From: Prochlorococcus sp. AG-449-J16
Lineage (GTDB): Bacteria; Cyanobacteriota; Cyanobacteriia; PCC-6307; Cyanobiaceae
Assembly: GCA_003209565.1 (NCBI GenBank)
Contig: QCQK01000001.1
Location: forward strand, 1-64,000
Length of the DNA: 64,000 nt
Reading direction: 5' to 3'
The notes under the pieces were generated by a model. It was given only the letters and a program-made list of their open reading frames with translations, was not told where the DNA came from and did no database searches. Of the stretch, positions 1 to 8,972 are shown piece after piece (position 1 is the first letter of the stretch; every line of letters begins with the position of its first letter). Made by a program: the position numbers and the translations under genes.

Positions 1-1
1 T

Positions 2-550
2 ACATGTGATGGGGCTTTTTATAAAAATAGAGAAGTTGCAGTTGTTGGAGTGAACAAGGAGGCAATTGAAGAGGCAACTGTTTTAACTAAATTTGCATCA
101 ACTGTTCATTGGATTACATCAAGTGATCCTAAATCAGATAATGAAGAAGCTATGGAATTGATGGATAATTCAAATATAAAACATTGGAGTAGGACAAGAT
201 TATTGGAAATATTGGGTGATGATATGGGTGTTAATGGGGTTGTTGTAAAAAATAAGCAACAAGAAAATCCTATCAATTTAAATTTAGATGGAGTGTTTGT
301 CTACATGAGTGGTTCAAAGCCCATTACTGATTTTTTAGGGGATCAAATTGCTTTAAAAGAAGATGGAGGAGTTATTGTTGATGACTTTATGTCTACAAAC
401 TCTGATGGAGTATGGGCTATTGGAGATATAAGAAATACACCCTTTAAGCAAGCTGTTGTTGCAGCTTCTGATGGTTGTATTGCCGCAATGTCAATTGATA
501 GATATTTAAATAGTAGAAAAAATATAAGGGTAGATTGGATTCATTCTTAA
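2..550 (+). CDS. NTR-fold flavin disulfide oxidoreductase, C-terminal part (DDOR/thioredoxin reductase-like), 5' end outside window
   Basis: The reading frame is already open at the window edge, with codons for T-C-D-G at bases 2-13. These correspond to the end of the CxTC-D-G redox site of thioredoxin reductases, so only the second catalytic cysteine is visible. The C-terminal FAD motif is intact (GDIRN, then QAVVAASDGCIAA). The NADPH domain is abnormal: the usual GGGDSA is GVNKEA and the usual HRRD is TSSD, so the residues that grip the NADPH phosphates are gone. It is known that cyanobacteria carry an NTR-fold diflavin disulfide oxidoreductase (DDOR) that does not use NADPH. I infer this gene belongs to that type or a related pyridine-nucleotide-independent one, not to true TrxB. 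The GTG at base 50 is internal, not the start. The gene converges on sbtB. Confidence 0.85.
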   Translation, partial: TCDGAFYKNREVAVVGVNKEAIEEATVLTKFASTVHWITSSDPKSDNEEAMELMDNSNIKHWSRTRLLEILGDDMGVNGVVVKNKQQENPINLNLDGVFVYMSGSKPITDFLGDQIALKEDGGVIVDDFMSTNSDGVWAIGDIRNTPFKQAVVAASDGCIAAMSIDRYLNSRKNIRVDWIHS

Positions 551-569
551 AAAATATTTCTTCTTAAAT

Positions 570-851
570 TTAAAGGGGTGTCGCTTCAGAAATATATGCG
601 ACTCCTCCGTAATAGCTCAAATCATCTCTGATGTTATCTCTCATTTTATCTATTAATTCTTGCTCACAAAAAACAATTACATGAGCATTTGCTCCTAATC
701 CTGTAAATTCCATATCTTCAGTAACAACTCTCTCAGGCCCTCTGCCTGTAGCGTGTTTCATAACTGTATATCCAGGAACATTAGCCTTTTCTAATGTTTT
801 AATGATTGCATCTAGTTCTCTTTCACTAAATATCAAGTCTAATCTTTTCAT
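570..851 (-). CDS. sbtB: SbtB-like carbon-sensing PII protein
   Basis: A 93-residue PII-fold protein. GYTVMKHATGRG (residues 27-38) matches the conserved GYTV region of SbtB, followed by a short T-loop segment and a hydrophobic C-terminal strand (GGVAYISEA). SbtB proteins bind cyclic AMP and adenine nucleotides and regulate the SbtA bicarbonate transporter at the membrane. The gene lies two bases downstream of sbtA on the same strand, which fixes the assignment by context. It ends right after the last strand and lacks the C-terminal extension with the CGPxGC disulfide R-loop found in many SbtB proteins. It is therefore a short form that presumably lacks the redox-gated nucleotide hydrolysis tied to that loop. 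Confidence 0.85.
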   Translation of the reverse strand: MKRLDLIFSERELDAIIKTLEKANVPGYTVMKHATGRGPERVVTEDMEFTGLGANAHVIVFCEQELIDKMRDNIRDDLSYYGGVAYISEATPL

Positions 852-853
852 TT

Positions 854-1852
854 TTATAAAGGGGAAAGTGGGATAATTGTATTTACTAAACTCATATATA
901 TGGGAATGCCGAGAACTATGTTGAATGGGAAAGTTAGACCTAGTGTAGTTGAAATATAATAACTAGATTTAGCTTCTGGAACTGTCATCCTCATAGCTGC
1001 AGGAACTGCTAAATAAGAGGCGCTTGCACATAAAACCACAAATAAAAGTGCGTTGCCAGGTCCTAAAGATAAAATTCTTGCAACGAAAACACCAATAAAT
1101 GCGTTAAATAAAGGCATAAAAATGGCAAAGCCTATCAAGAACGAACCCGCATTCTTCAGCCTCGGCAATCTTTGAGCAGCGACTATTCCCATATCTAACA
1201 AGAAGAAGCATTCTGCTCCATAGAATAGTTGTCCAGTAAAAGGCTCCATTTTTGCAATTCCTGAGGGATTACTTGAAGCAGTGAGAAATCCTACAATCAA
1301 GCTTGAGAGCAATAAATAAACTGATCCATTCAAAAGTGATTCGTGCAATATTGCGCTTAGATGCATTTTTCTTGATTTTGGTCTATTTTTGGGAGCTGCA
1401 AATTTAACAAGTAATAATCCAACAATTATTGCAGGAGATTCCATTAAAGCTAAGGCGCCAACCATAAAACCATCAAAAGCTATTTTTTGACTTTCCAAAA
1501 AACTTTCTGCAGAAATAAATGTTACAGCACTAATTGAACCGTATGCTGCAGCTATTGCGGCTGAATTAAAGACATCAAACTTATATCTTAAAATTAAAAA
1601 ACCAATCAATGGGATTACAAGTGACATTAGTATTGCAGCGCTTAAAGTAGGCAATACCTGATCTGTAAACCCACTTTTCTGTATCTCTATACCTCCTTTA
1701 AACCCAATAGCTAGGAGAAGATATAAAGAGAAGAGTTTAGGTAATGGTGCTGGTATTTCTAAATCAGATTTAAAGAGTACTGATATTGCTCCAATCAAAA
1801 AGAAAAGAACTGGTGGGGCTAATACATTTTGCAGAATTGGATTTATTTCCAT
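854..1852 (-). CDS. sbtA: SbtA-type sodium-dependent bicarbonate transporter
   Basis: A 332-residue integral membrane protein with about ten hydrophobic segments, opening with NPILQNVLAPPVLFF, typical of the SbtA family. Family members import bicarbonate with sodium across the plasma membrane to feed the carboxysome. The two inverted repeats of about five helices are separated by a basic hydrophilic loop (around residues 155-165, KNRPKSRKM), the usual position of the SbtA cytoplasmic loop. It sits between the SulP gene (6 bases upstream) and sbtB (2 bases downstream), so the three are most likely one transcript. It is somewhat shorter than freshwater SbtA, consistent with a marine SbtA2-like form. 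Substrate is inferred from family and context. Confidence 0.85.
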   Translation of the reverse strand: MEINPILQNVLAPPVLFFLIGAISVLFKSDLEIPAPLPKLFSLYLLLAIGFKGGIEIQKSGFTDQVLPTLSAAILMSLVIPLIGFLILRYKFDVFNSAAIAAAYGSISAVTFISAESFLESQKIAFDGFMVGALALMESPAIIVGLLLVKFAAPKNRPKSRKMHLSAILHESLLNGSVYLLLSSLIVGFLTASSNPSGIAKMEPFTGQLFYGAECFFLLDMGIVAAQRLPRLKNAGSFLIGFAIFMPLFNAFIGVFVARILSLGPGNALLFVVLCASASYLAVPAAMRMTVPEAKSSYYISTTLGLTFPFNIVLGIPIYMSLVNTIIPLSPL

Positions 1853-1858
1853 AGAAAA

Positions 1859-3511
1859 CTAGGCTAATTCATTTAGAGCAGTTTCTAAAGCTTCTTTTCT
1901 TGTTTCAATAATGCCTTCAACTCCAAACTTAGCTAATCTATCTTTTACTTTTTCATTTGCTCCAGCAACAAATGCTTTTCTGGAATTATTTTTTGCCTCT
2001 TGCATCATATCCTCTATTGCAAGGGTCGCCGTAACTCCAAGTCTTGGTACATCAGTGATATCTAATATCAAAACCTTGTAGTTTCTTACTAGCATCATTC
2101 TCTCAGATATACCTTTAGCTGCTCCAAAACTTAGTGGTCCTTTTAATCTAAACAACATTACTTCTCCTGAACATCTATCTAAAAGTGCTTTTTCATCAGC
2201 TGGCAGTGCATTTTTTCCTTGATCATCCTCTGATAAAGGATTATCCTCATCCATACCCTCTAATTGAGTTTCTGTTATTGAATCAATAGTGAGCATATTT
2301 GCTATGAATACACCGACTAAAACCGCCCAAATTAAATCCCAAAAAACAGTCATTAAAAGTACTCCGTACATTACTACTGATGTTTTTAAAGATAATTTGT
2401 GAGCCCTCCTCAAAAATCCCCAATCAATAATATCCAGGCCTACTTTTATAAGAATTCCTGCTAGCAATGCAGTTGGTATTTGCTCAGCTAGAGGTCCTGC
2501 GCCAACTAAAACTATCAATAACACAACAGAGTGAACCATGCCAGAAATTGGAGTTGAGCCTCCAGATTTAACATTTATAACTGTTCTCATGGTTGCTCCT
2601 GCTCCAGGTAAACCTGAAAACAGACCTGCAACAGCATTTCCTATTCCTTGACCAATGAGTTCTCTATCAGAATTATGTTTTGTTTGAGAGATATTGTCTG
2701 CCACTAAAGATGTTAGTAAGGAATCAATCGCGCCAAGTACCGCTAGTACTAATCCTGCTTTGAAAATAATTGGGAAATATTGATTAAAGCTTGGGAAATT
2801 TAAAGAGGGAACTCCCCTTGGAATTTCTCCAATTCTATCAATAGACCCATCTCCAAAAATTAATATTGATATTGGGGTAACTATCAGTAGGGCCAAGAGA
2901 GGAGAAGGAACCCACTGGCTAATTTTCCTTGGGGTAAGAAATACTATACCTAGTGTCATTATTGCTACTCCAATAGCAGCACCATTAGGCTGGAAATTTG
3001 AAAATACTGTAGTTAAAGATTCAACTACTCCACCTCGAGTGCTAATTCCAAGTAATGGTCCAATCTGAAGAGCAATGATTATAACTCCAATACCAGACAT
3101 GAATCCTGAAACAACAGAATATGGAACTAAAGTAATGTATTTACCCAGTTTTAAAATTCCAAATAATATTTGCAGTAAGCCGCCAATTACTACCGCTGCC
3201 ATAACTAAAGGTAAAATTTGCCCTGCAGAAAGATCTCTTGGAACCCCTACTGCAGCTAAACCTGCTACTACTCCTGCAACAGTTACACTCATGGGACCGG
3301 TAGGTCCACTAACTTGAGCAGGTGTACCGCCAAATAATGCTGCTAAAAAACCAACTACTACCGCTCCATATAGTCCATAAATTGCTCCGCCAGGTCCTAA
3401 CGCAGCATTACCAAAAGCAAGAGCGAGAGGTAAAGCCACTACCGCGGCTGTTATGCCTCCAAGAATATCGCCTCTTACATTTTTCAGATGAAATCCATTA
3501 ATTATTTTCAA
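1859..3511 (-). CDS. bicA: SulP-family anion transporter with STAS domain, probable BicA-type bicarbonate transporter
   Basis: A 550-residue SulP protein. The N-terminal membrane domain starts with GDILGGITAAVVALPLALAFG and contains the QVSGPTGPMS signature. A cytoplasmic STAS domain follows (about residues 440-550) with LILDITDVPRLG, the STAS loop. The SulP family includes sulfate transporters and the cyanobacterial BicA bicarbonate transporter. Being first in an operon with sbtA and sbtB argues for bicarbonate rather than sulfate, although the ATP sulfurylase gene at 16.5 kb shows the cell also assimilates sulfate. The promoter must lie in the 219-base gap shared with divergent hemB. Gene symbol is by context; exact substrate is an inference. 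Confidence 0.8.
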   Translation of the reverse strand: MKIINGFHLKNVRGDILGGITAAVVALPLALAFGNAALGPGGAIYGLYGAVVVGFLAALFGGTPAQVSGPTGPMSVTVAGVVAGLAAVGVPRDLSAGQILPLVMAAVVIGGLLQILFGILKLGKYITLVPYSVVSGFMSGIGVIIIALQIGPLLGISTRGGVVESLTTVFSNFQPNGAAIGVAIMTLGIVFLTPRKISQWVPSPLLALLIVTPISILIFGDGSIDRIGEIPRGVPSLNFPSFNQYFPIIFKAGLVLAVLGAIDSLLTSLVADNISQTKHNSDRELIGQGIGNAVAGLFSGLPGAGATMRTVINVKSGGSTPISGMVHSVVLLIVLVGAGPLAEQIPTALLAGILIKVGLDIIDWGFLRRAHKLSLKTSVVMYGVLLMTVFWDLIWAVLVGVFIANMLTIDSITETQLEGMDEDNPLSEDDQGKNALPADEKALLDRCSGEVMLFRLKGPLSFGAAKGISERMMLVRNYKVLILDITDVPRLGVTATLAIEDMMQEAKNNSRKAFVAGANEKVKDRLAKFGVEGIIETRKEALETALNELA

Positions 3512-3730
3512 AGATGCTCTCCTTAAAATAAATACTCAACTAGAAGATATTATCTCTTAATGACGTAAATTTGTGAAAAATGAAGTTTGTGCAAAATATT
3601 TTTGTAACTTTTTTCCCTTAATAGATAAATTTTAGTTAATTTTCTGAACAAAAGTAATCTCTGATTGATTTAGGTGTGAGGCAAGCGATTAATGTATTAG
3701 ATGAGTATTTTCAACTAAAATTATATTCAA
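3512..3730. promoter_or_regulatory. Divergent intergenic region between the bicarbonate-transport operon and hemB
   Basis: A very AT-rich spacer holding both promoters. A 13-base element with inverted arms CAAAA and TTTTG around TAT lies at 3592-3604. It resembles AT-rich dyads bound by LysR-type regulators, which control carbon uptake genes in other cyanobacteria, but the match is loose. No clear -35/-10 pair or terminator stands out. Confidence 0.35.
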
Positions 3731-4732
3731 ATGAATTCGATTATTCGTCCTAGAAGATTAAGAAGAACTGAGGCAATTAGAGAAATGGTTAGAGAAAACC
3801 ATCTAAAGGCATCAGACTTTATATATCCATTGTTTATTCATGAAAAAGATATTAAAGAGGAAATTTCAGCAATGCCCGGTACTTATAGATGGGATATTAA
3901 TGGCTTAATAAAGGAGGTTATAAGGGCATGGGAATTGGGAATAAGGTGTGTGGTTCTTTTCCCAAAAATTAATGATAGCTTAAAGACTGAAGATGGAGCA
4001 GAATGTTTAAATGAAGACGGTTTAATACCTAAAGCTATTCGAATATTAAAAAAAGAGATCCCGGAAATGGCGATAATGACAGATGTTGCCTTGGACCCAT
4101 ACTCTTGTGATGGTCATGATGGATTAGTTGATGAAACTGGAAAAATATTGAACGACGAAACAATCGAAATTTTAAAAAAACAAGCTTTAACACAAGCAAG
4201 AGCTGGCGCAGATTTTATTGGCCCTAGCGACATGATGGATGGGAGAGTTGGAGCGATTAGAGGTGCTCTTGATAGTCAAGGATTTAGTAATGTAGGTATT
4301 ATTAGTTACACAGCAAAATATTCATCTGCTTATTATGGACCATTTAGAACTGCTTTAGATTCGGCTCCTAGAGGAAATAGTAAGAAAATAATTCCAGATA
4401 CTAAGTCTACATATCAAATGGACCCCGCTAATTCAAAAGAGGCTTTAATCGAATCTGCATTGGATCAGTATGAAGGAGCTGATATTTTGATGGTAAAACC
4501 AGGAATTTCATACTTGGATATTGTTTATAGATTAAGCACTTTCTCAAATAAACCTATTGCTGCATACAACGTTAGTGGGGAGTATTCCATGGTGAAGTCT
4601 GCTGCTATGAAGAACTGGATTAACGAAAAAGATATTGTTTTAGAAACATTGCTTAGTTTTAAAAGAGCAGGAGCAAAATTAATACTTACTTATCATGCTT
4701 GTGATGCATCTCAATGGTTGCAGGATACTTAA
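3731..4732 (+). CDS. hemB: Porphobilinogen synthase (delta-aminolevulinate dehydratase)
   Basis: A 333-residue HemB that condenses two 5-aminolevulinate molecules to porphobilinogen, the first pyrrole step toward chlorophyll, heme and cobalamin. Both catalytic lysines are present: K196 in SYTAKYSS and K256 in MVKPG. The metal loop reads DVALDPYSCDGHDG (about residues 118-131), where aspartates and alanine replace the cysteine triad of zinc enzymes. This marks the magnesium-dependent class usual in phototrophs. The length is normal. Transcribed divergently from the bicarbonate operon and followed after 62 bases by the VOC gene. Confidence 0.97.
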   Translation: MNSIIRPRRLRRTEAIREMVRENHLKASDFIYPLFIHEKDIKEEISAMPGTYRWDINGLIKEVIRAWELGIRCVVLFPKINDSLKTEDGAECLNEDGLIPKAIRILKKEIPEMAIMTDVALDPYSCDGHDGLVDETGKILNDETIEILKKQALTQARAGADFIGPSDMMDGRVGAIRGALDSQGFSNVGIISYTAKYSSAYYGPFRTALDSAPRGNSKKIIPDTKSTYQMDPANSKEALIESALDQYEGADILMVKPGISYLDIVYRLSTFSNKPIAAYNVSGEYSMVKSAAMKNWINEKDIVLETLLSFKRAGAKLILTYHACDASQWLQDT

Positions 4733-4794
4733 AAACTCATTATTAACAAAAATTTGTTTTATTCTTAGATAAGTAATAGATTAACTGCTTTGTT

Positions 4795-5181
4795 TTGAAG
4801 TTTTCACAAGGAGTAAATAGGATTGGTCACATTGCACTTAGAGTAGAGAATCTCGAAAGGGCGAAATCTTTTTATATTAAGTTGGGTATGAATTTAGTTT
4901 GGGACGATAAAGATTGGTCTTATTTAGAAGCTGGTAAAGGGAAAGATGGTCTAGCATTGTTAGGCCCTAGCTACAAAGCTGCGGGACCTCACTTTGCTTT
5001 TCATTTTGAAAATAAAAAAGAAGTGGAAAATATTCAAAATGATTTAAAGAATTCTGGTGTAAAAGTTGGTCCTTTACATGAACATAGAGATGGAACAGCA
5101 TCTTTTTATATGAAGGATACTGAAGGAAACTGGCTCGAGATGCTTTATGTTCCTCCTGAAGGGATTCAATCTAATGTTTGA
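4795..5181 (+). CDS. VOC (glyoxalase/bleomycin resistance) family protein
   Basis: A 128-residue single-domain vicinal-oxygen-chelate protein made of two beta-alpha-beta-beta-beta repeats. The candidate metal ligands are H12 (GHIALRV), H66 (PHFAFHF) and E115 (WLEMLY), in the positions seen in glyoxalase I-like and fosfomycin-resistance-like enzymes. Substrate cannot be read from sequence. Detoxification of methylglyoxal or a small metabolite is plausible. The start is a TTG. The stop lies 14 bases before the preferred mutS2 ATG, suggesting co-transcription hemB-VOC-mutS2-obg. Confidence 0.8.
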   Translation: MKFSQGVNRIGHIALRVENLERAKSFYIKLGMNLVWDDKDWSYLEAGKGKDGLALLGPSYKAAGPHFAFHFENKKEVENIQNDLKNSGVKVGPLHEHRDGTASFYMKDTEGNWLEMLYVPPEGIQSNV

Positions 5182-5195
5182 TTCTTTTTTTTTGT

Positions 5196-7607
5196 ATGCC
5201 AGAGAAAAGTTATTCTAAAAAATCATATCCAGATAACACCTTAGAAGAAGAATCTATAAACCTTTTAGAGTGGAATTCATTAAAAATGCATTTATCTTCA
5301 TTCGCCTCAACGGAAATGGGTAAACGAGCAATTTTAGGTTTTGGTATTCCTTCAAAATACGAAGCCTCTAAAAGACTGTTGAATGAAACTGTTGAGATAA
5401 ATGAGCTAGAAAATAATTTAGATAAATCAATTAGTTTTTCTGGTGTTTTTGATATTAGTAGAAATATTGAAATTTGTTCCAAGGGAGGTGTAATTTCATC
5501 TTCTGAATTATTAGAAATAGCGAAAACAATTGCTGCAGCAAGAAATTTAAAAAAAATCTTATTAGATTTTGAAGAAAGGCCTTATATTTCATCATTTACA
5601 AAAAATTTAATTGACCATCAGAATATCGAAACGATTTTTAAAAAAGGTATTGAATCTAATGGAAGGATTTCAGACAATGCAAGTAATGAACTATCCATTC
5701 TTAGAAAAGAATTATTATCTAAGAAACTTGAAAGAAAAATATTAGTTGAGAAATTTATTCAAAAGAATTTAGCATATTTGCAAGATACTACTATTGGCGA
5801 TCGATATGGTAGGCCTGTTTTAGCAATCAAAGTTAATTACTTAGATAAATTTAAAGGCATAATTCATGACTCTTCATCCTCAGGAAATACAGTATTTTTT
5901 GAGCCTGAAAGTGTAGTTATTAAAGGTAATAAGATTGCTTCTTTAGAGGCTAGGATCACAGCAGAAGAATTTAAATTACTAAAGAAATGGTCCCAAGTTG
6001 TTAGTGATAATTCAGAAAGTCTTATTGAAATGGCATCCATTTTATTGAGATTAGAAAATGCTCTAACTCGTTCAAGATATTCGAAATGGATTGGAGGCAA
6101 AACTCCAACCTTTGATAAAAATCCTATTATTTCTTTAATTGGTTTTTCTCATCCGTTATTGATTTGGGAACATAAGAAAAAAGGAGCTCCTCCCCCAGTG
6201 GCTGTCGATTTTCACATAAATAGAAATATTAAGGTTGTAGCTATTACAGGTCCAAATACTGGAGGTAAAACGGCAGCTTTAAAAGGTTTGGGTTTGTCTT
6301 TACTTATGGCTAGAGCGGGATTATTGATACCCTCAACTAATAACCCTATTATCCCTTTTTGTCCAAATATATATGTAGATATAGGAGATAATCAATCACT
6401 AGAAGAAAATTTATCTACCTTTAGTGGGCATATATCCCGCATAAAAGAGATATTGGATTCACTTGATAATAAGAAAGGATTATCTGTTGTTTTGTTAGAT
6501 GAGATTGGATCTGGTACAGATCCTCTTGAAGGAAGTGCTCTTGCGATGGCTTTATTAAAAGAATTTGCAAATAAATCTGATATCACTTTAGCAACTACAC
6601 ATTATGGAGATATTAAGGCTCTAAAATATAATGACTCAAGATTTGAAAACGTATCAGTTGCCTTTGATGAGGATTCATTGAAGCCAAAGTATATACTCAA
6701 CTGGGGTATTCCTGGGAGAAGTAATGCTTTGTCAATTTCAAAGAGAATTGGTCTCGATGAAAGCATACTTAATGAAGCTGCAAATTATCTAAAGCCAAAA
6801 GAGGTTGATAATATTAACAGTATTATTAAAGGACTTGAGGAAGAGAGGATTAAGCAACAAAATTCTGCAGAAGCGGCTGCAGAACTGATTGCAAGGACCG
6901 AAATATTACATGATGAACTGAAGAGAAATTATGAATATCAAAAAATAAATGCTGAAAAAATCCAAGAAATTGAAAGGTCTAAATTATCAAAACATATTGT
7001 TTCCGCAAAAAAAGAGGTAATAGATTTGATTAAAAAATTAAGAGATAAAAATGTTAATGGAGAGGATACGAGAATTATTGGAAAAAGATTAAAGGAAATT
7101 GAGACGGAACATTTAACCCAAAAAAAATTTGAAAAGTCAATATCATGGAATCCTCAAATAGGCGATTTTGTGAAAATTAAAAGTCTTAATAGTACGGGAC
7201 AAATTGTAGATTTAGATAAAAAAGTTGGTTTTTACGAAGTTAAATGTGGTGCATTCAGAAGCACATTATCTGTGAATGACTTTGAAGGTATTAATGGTGA
7301 AAAGCCTAATTTAAAAAGATCAAAAATTGAGATCAACTCTACAAGAGAAGATTTTTCTTTTTCTAAAATTAGAACGAGTAAAAATACAATTGATGTAAGA
7401 GGGCTAAGAGTTCATGAAGCCGAAATAATTATTGAGGAAAAAATTAGAAAATTTCATGGACCACTATGGATTGTTCATGGAATTGGAACAGGGAAATTAA
7501 AAAAAGGACTAAGAAATTGGTTATCAGGTTTAAATTATGTTGATAAGATTGAAGACGCTGCCAACAACGAGGGTGGACCTGGTTGCAGTATTGCGTGGAT
7601 TAAATAA
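5196..7607 (+). CDS. mutS2: MutS2-family DNA-binding ATPase with Smr domain
   Basis: About 803 residues. A MutS-like clamp and lever region is followed by an ABC ATPase with Walker A GPNTGGKT (352-359), a Walker B/signature region (VVLLDEIGSGTDP) and the THYGD switch. After a long charged coiled-coil insert comes a C-terminal Smr domain beginning TIDVRGLRVHEA, with the conserved HGxGTGxL motif. MutS2 proteins lack the mismatch-recognition domain; they act in suppressing recombination or in rescuing collided ribosomes in other bacteria. I prefer the ATG at 5196 over an in-frame TTG at 5178 that would overlap the VOC stop. It is followed 41 bases later by obg. Confidence 0.95.
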   Translation: MPEKSYSKKSYPDNTLEEESINLLEWNSLKMHLSSFASTEMGKRAILGFGIPSKYEASKRLLNETVEINELENNLDKSISFSGVFDISRNIEICSKGGVISSSELLEIAKTIAAARNLKKILLDFEERPYISSFTKNLIDHQNIETIFKKGIESNGRISDNASNELSILRKELLSKKLERKILVEKFIQKNLAYLQDTTIGDRYGRPVLAIKVNYLDKFKGIIHDSSSSGNTVFFEPESVVIKGNKIASLEARITAEEFKLLKKWSQVVSDNSESLIEMASILLRLENALTRSRYSKWIGGKTPTFDKNPIISLIGFSHPLLIWEHKKKGAPPPVAVDFHINRNIKVVAITGPNTGGKTAALKGLGLSLLMARAGLLIPSTNNPIIPFCPNIYVDIGDNQSLEENLSTFSGHISRIKEILDSLDNKKGLSVVLLDEIGSGTDPLEGSALAMALLKEFANKSDITLATTHYGDIKALKYNDSRFENVSVAFDEDSLKPKYILNWGIPGRSNALSISKRIGLDESILNEAANYLKPKEVDNINSIIKGLEEERIKQQNSAEAAAELIARTEILHDELKRNYEYQKINAEKIQEIERSKLSKHIVSAKKEVIDLIKKLRDKNVNGEDTRIIGKRLKEIETEHLTQKKFEKSISWNPQIGDFVKIKSLNSTGQIVDLDKKVGFYEVKCGAFRSTLSVNDFEGINGEKPNLKRSKIEINSTREDFSFSKIRTSKNTIDVRGLRVHEAEIIIEEKIRKFHGPLWIVHGIGTGKLKKGLRNWLSGLNYVDKIEDAANNEGGPGCSIAWIK

Positions 7608-7648
7608 AATTTAATAATACCTAGAAAACAATTTAATAAGCGTATTAA

Positions 7649-8632
7649 GTGCAATTTATTGATCAAGCAATCATTATTCTAAAAGCTGGAAAAGGTGGAA
7701 ATGGAATAGTTTCATTTAGGAGAGAAAAATTCGTTCCTGCAGGAGGACCTTCGGGGGGTAATGGCGGCAGAGGGGGTTCAATAATTTTGATGGCTGATAA
7801 TAATCTGCAAACATTATTAGATTTCAAATTCAAACGCGAAATAATTGCTGAAGATGGATGTAAAGGAGGTCCTAATAAGATGTCTGGTGCTTCAGGCGAT
7901 GATACAATCCTTAAAGTCCCCTGCGGTACAGAAATAAGGGATATTAAAACCGGCATTATCCTAGGAGACTTAACTAAAGATAAAGAGAGTTTAACTATTG
8001 CCATTGGAGGAAGAGGTGGACATGGTAATGCTTACTATTTAAGTAATCAAAATAGAGCCCCAGAATCATTTACTGAAGGTAAAGATGGTGAGATATGGGA
8101 GGTTCAATTAGAACTTAAACTCCTTGCAGAAGTTGGGATTATAGGCCTCCCAAATGCAGGGAAAAGTACTTTGATTTCCGTTTTATCATCTGCTCGTCCA
8201 AAAATCGCAAACTATCCTTTCACAACTTTGATACCTAACTTAGGTGTAGTGAGAAAAATAGATGGGAACGGTTGTCTTTTTGCGGATATTCCTGGATTAA
8301 TATCAGGGGCTGCTGACGGAGTAGGCTTAGGGCATGATTTTTTGAGGCATATCCAAAGAACGAAGATACTTATACACTTAATTGATTCAATTGCAGAAAA
8401 TCCTATTCATGATTTTGAGATAATTGAGAAGGAATTAAAAAAATATGGGAAAGGTCTTTTAGATAAGGAAAGGTTAATAGTATTAAATAAAATGGAACTT
8501 GTAGATGATGATTATTTGAAAATAATCATAAAAAAGTTAGAAGATTTATCCAAAAAGAAAGTTTTAGTTATTTCTTCATCTTTAAAAAAAGGTTTATCTT
8601 CACTGCTTTCTGAAGTTTGGAAAAGGATCTAA
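7649..8632 (+). CDS. obg: Obg/CgtA GTPase
   Basis: A 327-residue Obg GTPase involved in large ribosomal subunit maturation. The glycine-rich N-terminal Obg fold (AGKGGNG, then [12 protein letters not shown]) covers residues 1-158. The G domain follows with P-loop GLPNAGKST (167-175), switch region YPFTTL, DIPG (G3) and NKME (G4). There is no long C-terminal OCT extension. The start is GTG at 7649. Same-strand context with mutS2 upstream. Confidence 0.96.
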   Translation: MQFIDQAIIILKAGKGGNGIVSFRREKFVPAGGPSGGNGGRGGSIILMADNNLQTLLDFKFKREIIAEDGCKGGPNKMSGASGDDTILKVPCGTEIRDIKTGIILGDLTKDKESLTIAIGGRGGHGNAYYLSNQNRAPESFTEGKDGEIWEVQLELKLLAEVGIIGLPNAGKSTLISVLSSARPKIANYPFTTLIPNLGVVRKIDGNGCLFADIPGLISGAADGVGLGHDFLRHIQRTKILIHLIDSIAENPIHDFEIIEKELKKYGKGLLDKERLIVLNKMELVDDDYLKIIIKKLEDLSKKKVLVISSSLKKGLSSLLSEVWKRI

Positions 8633-8718
8633 CTTAAATTTAAAATTTTTTTGTTGATAAATATACTTGATTTAGTAGTGAAAATTAGCCATAAATAAGA
8701 TACTTCTTTAAACACAAT

Positions 8719-8901
8719 ATGAATTTCTACAGCTGTTTTGATGAACAAGGAAAAATAATAGCCAGATGTCAAACCATTCAAGATATTGAGGTTCTGAAGA
8801 AAATGGGAAGACCAATTGTGGAGGTCAAAGAAATGAAAAATGAGGAGTCGGTTGTATGTTCTTTAACGGGTAGTCCATCTGACTTTAATAGAGATTACTA
8901 A
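8719..8901 (+). CDS. Small conserved-looking protein of unknown function
   Basis: A 60-residue ORF with an ATG start in its own space downstream of obg, closed by a strong terminator. The protein is acidic-basic mixed, with a predicted beta hairpin at the N-terminus (MNFYSCFDEQGKIIARCQT) followed by a short helix, and two cysteines at 6 and 17. There is no recognisable domain. The codon usage matches neighbours and the terminator directly downstream supports a real transcript. I do not recognise a function. Confidence 0.65.
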   Translation: MNFYSCFDEQGKIIARCQTIQDIEVLKKMGRPIVEVKEMKNEESVVCSLTGSPSDFNRDY

Positions 8902-8920
8902 TAATAATTTAATTAATAAA

Positions 8921-8947
8921 AAAAAGGGCTTTTTAAGCCCTTTTTTT
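8921..8947. terminator. Bidirectional rho-independent terminator between the small ORF and cp12
   Basis: The stem AAGGGCTT/AAGCCCTT closes a three-base loop and is flanked by an A-run upstream and a T-run downstream, so it can terminate both the plus-strand small gene and the minus-strand cp12 transcript. Confidence 0.9.
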
Positions 8948-8972
8948 GTTACTTTATGCTTTAAAAGAAAAC

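Noticed and set aside
5178..5195. TTG start for mutS2 overlapping the VOC stop
   Set aside because: The extra residues are not family-like and the ATG at 5196 is a better start.
7663..8004. Antisense ORF on the minus strand of obg, proline- and leucine-rich
   Set aside because: A mirror of the glycine-rich Obg fold coding; no ribosome binding site or independent codon signature.
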